Shown piece by piece: positions 1 to 4,862 of a stretch of DNA of 5,208 nt. Made by a program: the position numbers and the translations under genes. Source of the DNA: Aquifex sp. (lineage in GTDB: Bacteria > Aquificota > Aquificia > Aquificales > Aquificaceae); assembly GCA_015487405.1 (NCBI GenBank), contig WFPV01000141.1, positions 1 to 5,208 on the forward strand. The letters are read 5' to 3'. Every line of letters begins with the position of its first letter. Positions within the stretch are counted from its first letter, which is position 1. Below the pieces are notes generated by a model. The model was not told the origin of the DNA. It made no database searches and worked only from the letters and a program-made list of their open reading frames with translations.

Positions 1-159
1 ATCGTGGAATATAAGCTTCCCGCAGCCTTTACACTCGTAAAGGACACAACCTTTTTCTTCCAGAAACTCTTTTAACTCTTTATCCTCAGGAAGTTCCTCC
101 AGCTCAAAGACGTTCTTCAGAAACTCCTTCTGTTTTTCAGAAAACTCTTTTATCAGCAT
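1..159 (-). CDS. Hypothetical small protein with a CxxC motif, N-terminal part only (runs off the left edge)
   Basis: I do not recognise this gene. Reading the minus strand from an ATG at 159 gives 53 codons without a stop up to the window edge, so the C-terminus is missing. The first 35 residues are a charged, Lys/Glu-rich and probably helical segment that starts MLIKEFSEKQKEF. Cysteines follow at residues 38, 43 and 46; the ending YECKGCGKLIFHD suggests half of a zinc ribbon or a metal-binding knuckle, with the partner cysteines expected outside the window. Codon use resembles the neighbours. The gene lies downstream of the carbonic anhydrase in the same direction but is separated from it by a strong terminator and has its own promoter-like sequence. 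No Shine-Dalgarno stands at a normal distance from the ATG; a GGAAAA lies about 20 nt upstream. The frame is open for some distance upstream but offers no ATG, GTG or TTG near by. Function is unknown. Confidence 0.6.
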   Translation of the reverse strand, partial: MLIKEFSEKQKEFLKNVFELEELPEDKELKEFLEEKGCVLYECKGCGKLIFHD

Positions 160-188
160 ATTATAAATATAAAATTTTCCTACATCAA
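160..188 (-). promoter_or_regulatory. Sigma70-type promoter (TTGATG-17-TATAAT)
   Basis: On the minus strand TTGATG (188-183) is followed after exactly 17 bp by TATAAT (165-160). This is a full-consensus -10 and a four-of-six -35. It sits five bases past the terminator of the preceding operon and points at the small CxxC protein. The odd point is that the -10 directly touches that gene's ATG (159), so a start 6-7 nt downstream would fall inside the second or third codon. Confidence 0.5.
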
Positions 189-193
189 GAAAG

Positions 194-217
194 AAAAAGC
201 CCCGAAAGGGGCTTTTT
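194..217 (-). terminator. Intrinsic terminator of the pgpA-mqnD-trmI-carbonic anhydrase operon
   Basis: The ten-base arms AAAAAGCCCC and GGGGCTTTTT pair perfectly around a four-base loop. On the minus strand this gives a GC-rich stem core followed by TTTTTCTTT, the classical form of a Rho-independent terminator. The stem is symmetrical, so it could also act on plus-strand transcription, but no plus-strand gene is visible to its left. The carbonic anhydrase stop codon TAA (218-216) forms part of the A-tract, so its last two bases belong to the stem. Confidence 0.9.
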
Positions 218-950
218 AGTCTTGGATAAGAATTACTCTCGCGTTTAGCGGTTGAACTGGTCTGTTTGTATCTCCTCCTGTAAGCTTTCTGAACTTCTCT
301 ATCTGCTCCTTGGATAGCTCGGCTTTGTGAACCATCACTATCCATCTAACTCCTTCGGTACAAGGAGGAGTTGTGAGTGAACCTGAATATCTGTAATACT
401 TCTTGTCTTTGGGAAGCAAATCATAGGCGTTTATTTTTTCAGGTAATTTAGCTTCCTTTCCGGGTTCGGAAGGAACGTGTTTCCAGATTTCCTTTATAAC
501 CGGGTTTTCTTTACCTTCTTTAAATAGAATTCCTATAACTGCCAGATTTCCGTCCTCATCTGCATGGACTAAGTGGACTTCGAATGGATAGTGTTTTCCG
601 TTAATAGTGTGTTCACTGGGAGAGTGGAAATGAAATTGTTTGAGCTCGAACTTAATACCGTCAATTACCACATAGCTACCACTCTCGTAGAAAACCTTAA
701 CGGTTTTACCAAGATTTTTTACTGCATAAGCACCGGGTTTGTAATGAATTTCAAGCTCCTTTAATTCTGCTTCAACTACTCGTTTGATATCTACGGGTGA
801 CTGATTCTTTCCTATCTTGCACATAATATACCCGGGCTTAAGGTCTCCCCAATGTTCGGGACCATTCTCTCCGTGATAGCTCCAGTCACTTCCTTCACCT
901 GCAAAGGTTATACCTACCAAAAGGGATAGTATGAGAACCTTTCCTTTCAT
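216..950 (-). CDS. cah: Alpha-class carbonic anhydrase, exported
   Basis: Catalyses reversible hydration of CO2 to bicarbonate, most likely in the periplasm. The 244-residue protein opens with a signal peptide (MKGKVLILSLLVGITFAG, cleavage probably near residues 17-18). The alpha-class landmarks are in order: zinc ligands His107 and His109 in QFHFHSPSEH, the third ligand His126 in EVHLVH, the supporting Glu113 and Glu124, and the Thr193 gatekeeper in SLTTPPC. Cys44 and Cys197 match the conserved disulfide of bacterial alpha enzymes. The overall pattern is very close to the thermostable Sulfurihydrogenibium enzymes. Where those and human CA II have the proton-shuttle histidine (NNGH), this protein has NLGK, with Lys82. 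It is the last gene of the probable operon, 47 nt after trmI, and has the strongest ribosome binding site in the window, which fixes the ATG at 950. In a CO2-fixing Aquificales cell it plausibly helps supply inorganic carbon; that role is inferred. Confidence 0.95.
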   Translation of the reverse strand: MKGKVLILSLLVGITFAGEGSDWSYHGENGPEHWGDLKPGYIMCKIGKNQSPVDIKRVVEAELKELEIHYKPGAYAVKNLGKTVKVFYESGSYVVIDGIKFELKQFHFHSPSEHTINGKHYPFEVHLVHADEDGNLAVIGILFKEGKENPVIKEIWKHVPSEPGKEAKLPEKINAYDLLPKDKKYYRYSGSLTTPPCTEGVRWIVMVHKAELSKEQIEKFRKLTGGDTNRPVQPLNARVILIQD

Positions 951-957
951 CTTTCCT

Positions 958-965
958 ACCTCCTT
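958..965 (-). promoter_or_regulatory. Strong Shine-Dalgarno of the carbonic anhydrase gene
   Basis: The minus strand reads AAGGAGGT, a full match to the anti-Shine-Dalgarno, seven bases before the ATG at 950. An ATG at 972 lies upstream of it but is out of frame. None of the upstream genes of the same operon has a comparable site. Confidence 0.85.
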
Positions 966-997
966 CTACCATAGAAAATTTTTTTAGTTAATTTTAA

Positions 998-1744
998 TTA
1001 TCCTCTTACTTTTTTTCCAAATATTAGATAGGCTGTGTGAGCTACCATCTGGTCCTCGGGTCTAAAGCGTTCAGAAATGGTTTTGTAATGTCTTTGTAGT
1101 ATCTCTACAACCTCCACATCTCCGAACATATCTCCGATACTTTCTAAGAGCTTTATCACTTGGTTCGCAGTAGGGAGGAGGAAACCTACGCTCGCACCGT
1201 TCTTAAGACTTTTGTAAACCTTTTCTAAGTAATGCCAGGGTTCTCTCACATCAACGAAGGCGGAATCAAAGAACTCCTCGGGCACATCCGCTTTTCCAAA
1301 GTCCTCGTTGTGGGAGCAGACGTTAGCTCCCAGTCCGAAGCGTCTGAAGTTCTTTAATGCGGTTTTGTAAAACTCCTCTACACTTTCGTAGGTCCAGACC
1401 TCTCCCGCGAGCTGGGAAAGAACCGCACACAGCGCTCCGCTTCCTGTCCCGAACTCCAAAACCTTGTCCGTTTTCCTTATCCCGAGCTTGAAGGCTATAT
1501 AAAAGGCATCCTTAGGATAAATTATCTGAGTTTTTCTTTCAAATCCGAGGAGTATTATCTCCTCAAGGTCGGGTTTGAAAACCTCAAACTTTCCTATTCT
1601 TGCTCCGTAAGGCTTTCCTATTACCTCGTCAAACTTTAAAACTTCCTTTCTTACGTTTAGAGCGTGTCCTTTTAGGAGCTTTTTTAAGAACTTCTTTTCT
1701 TCAAACCTTATTAAGGCGTACTCGCCTTCCTTAAAATAGCTCAT
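998..1744 (-). CDS. trmI: tRNA (adenine58-N1)-methyltransferase TrmI
   Basis: Transfers a methyl group from S-adenosylmethionine to N1 of A58 in the T-loop of tRNA, a modification important for tRNA stability at high temperature; the family works as a homotetramer in the cytoplasm. The 248-residue length is typical for bacterial TrmI. A small N-terminal domain (about 1-65) includes the family motif GKPYGARIGKF. It is followed by a Rossmann methyltransferase fold: TQIIYPKD (72-79), the SAM-binding loop VLEFGTGSGAL (95-105), an acidic ribose contact at Glu120, the active-site strand DVREPW with Asp165, and the C-terminal signature RPEDQMVAHTAYLIFGKKV. That signature separates TrmI from protein-isoaspartate methyltransferases, which share the SAM loop. 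The ATG at 1744 lies within the last codons of mqnD (14-nt overlap), has no clear Shine-Dalgarno, and is probably read by translational coupling. Confidence 0.93.
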   Translation of the reverse strand: MSYFKEGEYALIRFEEKKFLKKLLKGHALNVRKEVLKFDEVIGKPYGARIGKFEVFKPDLEEIILLGFERKTQIIYPKDAFYIAFKLGIRKTDKVLEFGTGSGALCAVLSQLAGEVWTYESVEEFYKTALKNFRRFGLGANVCSHNEDFGKADVPEEFFDSAFVDVREPWHYLEKVYKSLKNGASVGFLLPTANQVIKLLESIGDMFGDVEVVEILQRHYKTISERFRPEDQMVAHTAYLIFGKKVRG

Positions 1745-2576
1745 CGGAGAATATCTTTTCCGGAATTTCCGTCTTTATTATTCCCCTTTCCTTTCCGAGC
1801 CTTAAAAGGAGTCTCACCGCTTCCCTTCCTTCTTCGCCGTAGTCTACGGTTCTTTCATTTACATACATACTGACAAACTTCTGGGTTCTTTCGGGGTCCT
1901 CGCTGAGGTCTCTGGCGTAGTTTATTGCGTAAGTTAAAGCCTTTTCACGCTCTTTCAGAGCGTACTCAACACTCTCCCTCATGAGTTTTTCTATCATCTT
2001 TATGAGCTCCTTTCCGAGGTCTTTTCTGACGACGTTGCATCCCAAGGGAAGTGGGAGTCCATATTTTTCTTTCCACCACTCTCCGAGGTCAACGATTTTT
2101 TTAAGTCCGTAATCTTTGTAGGAGAGCTGTCCCTCGTGGATTACGAGTCCTGCATCCACTTTGCCTTCCAAGACGGCATTTATTATCTGGTCAAAGGGGA
2201 TAACTATGTGTTCAAATTCTGGCTCGTAGAGTTTTAACGTCAAGAATGCGGTGGTCAGCTCTCCCGGAACGGCTATCTTTTTGCCTTTTAAAGAGCTAAG
2301 CTCTTCCTTAGCAACTACTATAGGTCCGTATCCCTCTCCGACGCTTCCTCCGCTCGGGAGAACAGCATACTTGTCCGCAACGTAAGGGTAGGCGTGGAAG
2401 GATATGGCGGAAACTTCATAGGTTCCTTTTAGGGCTTCCCTGTTTAGGGTTTCTATGTCTGCGAGTACGTGTTCAATCTCAAGACCTTCGGTGTCTATAA
2501 GACCTTTCACAAGAGGGTAAAACATGAAGGCATCGTCGGAATCGGGACTGTGGGCGATTCTAATCTTTACAGCCAT
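1731..2576 (-). CDS. mqnD: 1,4-dihydroxy-6-naphthoate synthase MqnD (futalosine pathway)
   Basis: Converts cyclic de-hypoxanthine futalosine to 1,4-dihydroxy-6-naphthoate in the alternative menaquinone pathway, so it supplies respiratory quinone. The 281-residue protein has the periplasmic-binding-protein-like fold of the MqnA/MqnD family without a signal peptide, as expected for this cytosolic enzyme. Visible signatures are AHSPDSDDAFMFY near the N-terminus (8-20), the substrate-pocket stretch YEVSAISFHAYPY (53-65), GEGYGPIVVA (80-89), PGELTTAFL, and VDAGLVIHEGQL, in which His147 corresponds to the catalytic histidine proposed for MqnD. GLPLPLGCNVVRKDLG further supports MqnD over MqnA. The ATG at 2576 is ten bases past the pgpA stop with no Shine-Dalgarno, but the N-terminus fits the family exactly. 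The 3' end overlaps trmI by 14 nt. No other mqn gene is in the window, so the pathway genes are presumably scattered. Confidence 0.93.
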   Translation of the reverse strand: MAVKIRIAHSPDSDDAFMFYPLVKGLIDTEGLEIEHVLADIETLNREALKGTYEVSAISFHAYPYVADKYAVLPSGGSVGEGYGPIVVAKEELSSLKGKKIAVPGELTTAFLTLKLYEPEFEHIVIPFDQIINAVLEGKVDAGLVIHEGQLSYKDYGLKKIVDLGEWWKEKYGLPLPLGCNVVRKDLGKELIKMIEKLMRESVEYALKEREKALTYAINYARDLSEDPERTQKFVSMYVNERTVDYGEEGREAVRLLLRLGKERGIIKTEIPEKIFSDELF

Positions 2577-2586
2577 AGTTATAAGA

Positions 2587-3024
2587 TTATAAGGGAGTGA
2601 GAAGGAGGTAAAGTATAAAGGATGTTAGAACTCCCCCCACGAGGTCGTCCGCCATCACTCCCAGTCCTCCGGGGAACTTCTCAAAGAGGTTAACGGGAAA
2701 GGGTTTGAAGATGTCTATCACTCTGAAAAGTATAAAAGCTAAGATTATGGTCTTGTAAGAAGGCTCAATAAATAAGAAGCTTGCCATGTAACCGACTATT
2801 TCGTCTATTACAACCTCTTCGGGGTCGGGGTTTCCCGTTCTCTGAACCATCGCTTCTGCGGATATCCATCCAAGGAAGAAGAGAACTACTATCGCCCCAA
2901 GAAGCAACTTGTTTTCTATGGATAGAAAAAGGACTAAGGGAACTCCTACAAGTGTTCCGAGGGTTCCGGGAGCAAAGGGTATCTTTCCTACGTAAAATCC
3001 CGTGGCTATAAGTTCCGCAAGCAT
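2587..3024 (-). CDS. pgpA: Phosphatidylglycerophosphatase A (PgpA)
   Basis: Removes the phosphate from phosphatidylglycerophosphate to give phosphatidylglycerol at the inner membrane. The 145-residue length is slightly short of many homologues, but all family landmarks are present: PFAPGTLGTL (16-25), DPEEVVIDEIVG (67-78), ILFRVIDIFKPFP (98-110), and PGGLGVMADDLVGG (118-131), in which Asp126/Asp127 are the probable metal-binding catalytic pair. Hydrophobic stretches at about 26-56, 77-86, 92-106 and 129-143 fit an integral membrane protein. The ATG at 3024 is fixed by an in-frame TAA immediately before it. It has no Shine-Dalgarno and only 22 bp separate it from the divergent gene, so its transcript may be almost leaderless. 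It is the first gene of the minus-strand operon; mqnD begins ten bases after its stop. Confidence 0.92.
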   Translation of the reverse strand: MLAELIATGFYVGKIPFAPGTLGTLVGVPLVLFLSIENKLLLGAIVVLFFLGWISAEAMVQRTGNPDPEEVVIDEIVGYMASFLFIEPSYKTIILAFILFRVIDIFKPFPVNLFEKFPGGLGVMADDLVGGVLTSFILYLLLTPL

Positions 3025-3046
3025 TTAAGCTAATAATAGCATAGGG
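3025..3046. promoter_or_regulatory. 22-bp divergent intergenic region with overlapping -10-like elements
   Basis: This is the entire space between the start codons of pgpA (minus) and the LptF-like gene (plus). It contains GCTAATAATAGC, a near-palindrome that offers AATAAT (3032-3037) on the plus strand and TATTAT (3038-3033) on the minus strand. Starts 6-7 nt beyond either would lie only 2-4 nt before the respective ATG. I see no convincing -35 for either direction; both would have to lie inside the opposing coding sequence. The promoter assignment is inference. Confidence 0.35.
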
Positions 3047-3907
3047 ATGTTGAGGAGTTATATTTTCTATCGGTTTATTCGTCTTACTTTTTTAACTGCC
3101 TTTGTTCTTTCGCTTATACTTCTTAGCCTTCAGCTTTCAAGGCTTAGCTCTGTTCTGATGGGGCTTCCGTTAGAGGACGTAATCGGGTTTATCTTGCTCT
3201 GGGTTGTTTTCTACACTTACTTTTTCCTTCCTGACGGTGTTATTCTTGCCACCGCAGGTATCTTAATGAACTTTAAAGAGAATAGACTTCTTCACGTTTT
3301 TTACTCCTTTCGGATTTCTAACCTAAAACTTTTTTCCTTTTTTCTTACGGGTTTTTTGGTTGTTTTTCTAATTCTTGGCGGGTTTTCCCGAACGCTAATA
3401 GAGGAAAAAGTTGCCTTTGTCAGGAAAAATTTGATTTTTAAGTATCAGGACAAGCTATTCAGTGAGCTTCCTGTTAATACTTTCGTCCGCTTTGGGGGAA
3501 TGGTGGTTCACGTTCAAGAGAAGAAAGGGAACGAGCTTAGGGGGGTTTTCTTCAAGTTCGGAGACCTTATAATCTTGGCGGAAAGTTTGAGATATGAAGG
3601 ACGCGGGGTTTTCGTGTTTAAAAAGGGAACGGTTTTCACGGAAGAAGAGGGGAAGCCTCTCATTTTGAAGTTCAAAGAATACACGCTGAACGTGAGACAG
3701 TTCTATAAAAAGGATCTTCGAAAAAATAAGGTTAGGGAAAGCATCATGGTGAACTACGTAAATACTGTGGTTTCTATTCCTTTATTTTTATTAAGCTTTT
3801 GGTTCTGTTTGTTTAGGTGCTCTCGCGTCACGCGTTTTTACCTTTTTGTAGTCCTAGGAATTATTCTTCATCAGCTAATTATTTTTTTGGTAAAGACAGT
3901 GTTTTGA
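3047..3907 (+). CDS. LptF/LptG-family (YjgP/YjgQ) permease-like membrane protein, short at the C-terminus
   Basis: Proteins of this family form the membrane part of the LptB2FG transporter, which extracts lipopolysaccharide from the inner membrane. The 286 residues show three N-terminal membrane helices (about 11-31, 44-72, 92-113), a soluble, probably periplasmic beta-rich domain (about 115-228), and two C-terminal helices (about 234-256 and 262-284). The family layout is 3 + jellyroll + 3 helices and about 350 residues, so the last helix seems absent. The segment LPDGVILATAGIL followed by FYSFRISN fits the family motif around helix 2 and the coupling helix. The start is constrained: a TAA lies seven codons upstream of the ATG at 3047, and no Shine-Dalgarno is evident. 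I cannot tell whether it is LptF, LptG or an extra paralogue. The sequence past the stop codon looks like a displaced C-terminus (see findings). A GT9 LPS glycosyltransferase at the right edge is compatible with a cell that makes LPS. Confidence 0.75.
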   Translation: MLRSYIFYRFIRLTFLTAFVLSLILLSLQLSRLSSVLMGLPLEDVIGFILLWVVFYTYFFLPDGVILATAGILMNFKENRLLHVFYSFRISNLKLFSFFLTGFLVVFLILGGFSRTLIEEKVAFVRKNLIFKYQDKLFSELPVNTFVRFGGMVVHVQEKKGNELRGVFFKFGDLIILAESLRYEGRGVFVFKKGTVFTEEEGKPLILKFKEYTLNVRQFYKKDLRKNKVRESIMVNYVNTVVSIPLFLLSFWFCLFRCSRVTRFYLFVVLGIILHQLIIFLVKTVF

Positions 3908-3955
3908 ATTAGGAATTAAAATACAAGGCTAATTCTTCAAGCACCCAATATCTCT

Positions 3956-3985
3956 ATTCTCCTTAACTTTATTCTCCTTAACTTT
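3956..3985 (+). repeat. Tandem duplication of a 15-bp unit
   Basis: ATTCTCCTTAACTTT occurs twice back to back (3956-3970 and 3971-3985) without a mismatch. Fifteen is a multiple of three, and in the frame of the preceding LptF-like gene each copy would read ILLNF. The repeat lies 48 bp past that gene's stop codon. It may be a slippage duplication in former coding sequence. Confidence 0.9.
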
Positions 3986-4013
3986 ATCTCGGCATTTTCC
4001 CAAAACTATTGTC

Positions 4014-4046
4014 CTTCTGAGTAAAAAATACTTTCCTACTCAGGAG
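4014..4046 (+). promoter_or_regulatory. Hairpin 1 in the thiD upstream region
   Basis: CTGAGTA (4017-4023) pairs with TACTCAG (4037-4043). The stem extends outward to ten pairs (4014-4016 with 4044-4046), including one G-U, around a 13-nt loop. No T-tract follows, so it is not a standard terminator. It could protect the 3' end of the upstream mRNA or form part of a thiD leader. It does not match the thiamine pyrophosphate riboswitch that is often found before thi genes. Confidence 0.45.
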
Positions 4047-4048
4047 TT

Positions 4049-4072
4049 TACTTTAATAGCTCTATTAAAGTA
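4049..4072 (+). promoter_or_regulatory. Perfect inverted repeat (hairpin 2 or operator) before thiD
   Basis: TACTTTAATAG and CTATTAAAGTA are perfect 11-base arms separated by CT, so the DNA is a near-perfect palindrome. As RNA it gives a nine- to ten-pair, A/U-rich hairpin. It starts two bases after hairpin 1 and ends 28 bases before the thiD ATG. A TAGAAT (4080-4085) downstream could be a -10 for thiD, in which case the palindrome would cover the -35 region like a repressor operator. That reading is inference, since no good -35 is visible. Confidence 0.5.
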
Positions 4073-4100
4073 GTAGCACTAGAATGTTAAGGTTTTTATC

Positions 4101-4862
4101 ATGTTAGCCCTAACCATTGCCGGTTTTGACAACAGCGGGGGGGCGGGAGTTCTCGCGGATATAAAAACTTTTCATAGGCTCGGAGTTTACGGAGTTGCTG
4201 TAGTTACCGCCCTTGCAATTCAGAACTCTCAAAGAGTTTACGAAGTGTTCCCAGTTTCGGCAAATAAAGTGGAAAAACAGCTTAAGGTTTTGTTAGAAGA
4301 CTTTGAGATTAAGGGAGTAAAAACCGGAATGCTCACAAACGGGGAAATCGTTGAAGTAGTTTACCGAAACTTAAAAAACTTAGACGCACCTCTCGTTATA
4401 GACCCTGTTCTCAAATCCAAATCCGGTAAAGATTTGCTGGACGCCGAAGGCGTATCTAAGTTAAAAGAAAAGTTAATAAAGCTCGCTTACTTGATTACTC
4501 CGAACGTTCCCGAAGCTGAAGCTCTCTGCGGGGAAAGGATAGAAAACTTAGAAGACGTAAAAAGGTGTGCAAAATTAATTCATTTACTCGGTGCAAAGAA
4601 CGTTCTCATAAAAGGGGGACACCTAAGAGGTGAAAGGGCTACCGATGTTCTGTTTGACGGAAAGGAGTTTTTCTTCTTTGAAAGCAAAAAGGTAGGAAGG
4701 TCTCCGAGAGGAACGGGGTGTGTTTTTTCCTCAGCTATCCTGTCTTATCTTATAAAGGGCGAGTCTCTTGTTGATGCTGTAAAAAAAGCTAAGGACTTTA
4801 TAACCGAAGCTATAAAGAACAGCCAGAAACTTGGAAAGGGCTATCCGCTCATGATTTTCTGA
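4101..4862 (+). CDS. thiD: Hydroxymethylpyrimidine / hydroxymethylpyrimidine-phosphate kinase ThiD
   Basis: Phosphorylates 4-amino-5-hydroxymethyl-2-methylpyrimidine and then its monophosphate with ATP, giving HMP-PP for thiamine phosphate synthesis; cytosolic, ribokinase superfamily. The 253 residues match a stand-alone ThiD; there is no fused ThiE or ThiN domain. Motifs in order are AGFDNSGGAG (7-16), the substrate-binding QN (41-42), KTGML (74-78), VIDPVL (99-104), TPNVPEAEAL (133-142), IKGGH (170-174), and the anion-hole GTGC with Cys207. The residue before GTGC is Arg203, where ThiD proteins usually have histidine, and the usual TLSAAI that follows is VFSSAI. A PdxK-type pyridoxal kinase is a less likely alternative. 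The ATG at 4101 has a modest AAGG eight bases upstream. The gene stands apart from other thiamine genes in this window, and its last 22 bp overlap the 3' end of the convergent glycosyltransferase gene. Confidence 0.9.
   Translation: MLALTIAGFDNSGGAGVLADIKTFHRLGVYGVAVVTALAIQNSQRVYEVFPVSANKVEKQLKVLLEDFEIKGVKTGMLTNGEIVEVVYRNLKNLDAPLVIDPVLKSKSGKDLLDAEGVSKLKEKLIKLAYLITPNVPEAEALCGERIENLEDVKRCAKLIHLLGAKNVLIKGGHLRGERATDVLFDGKEFFFFESKKVGRSPRGTGCVFSSAILSYLIKGESLVDAVKKAKDFITEAIKNSQKLGKGYPLMIF

Noticed and set aside
573..764. Plus-strand open frame of 63 codons
   Set aside because: It lies wholly inside the carbonic anhydrase gene on the opposite strand, has no family features and no ribosome binding site; a shadow.
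2781..3011. Plus-strand open frame of 76 codons
   Set aside because: It is antisense to pgpA, whose conserved motifs fully explain the sequence; its Arg/Leu-rich product looks like a shadow translation.
3908..4100. Possible TPP riboswitch before thiD, because CTGAG occurs at 4017-4021
   Set aside because: The conserved TPP aptamer elements (CUGAGA, ACCUGAU and GGUUAAUACC-type stretches) are absent, and the two stems do not form the three-way junction.
3908..4100. A small gene in the gap between the LptF-like gene and thiD
   Set aside because: No frame on either strand has a start codon with a useful length; the ATG near 3994 on the minus strand stops after three codons. The only coding-like signal is the possible displaced C-terminus reported above.
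4137..4143. Run of seven G in thiD as a phase-variable slippage tract
   Set aside because: It encodes the conserved SGGAG glycine motif, the frame is intact on both sides, and seven G is short; nothing suggests switching.
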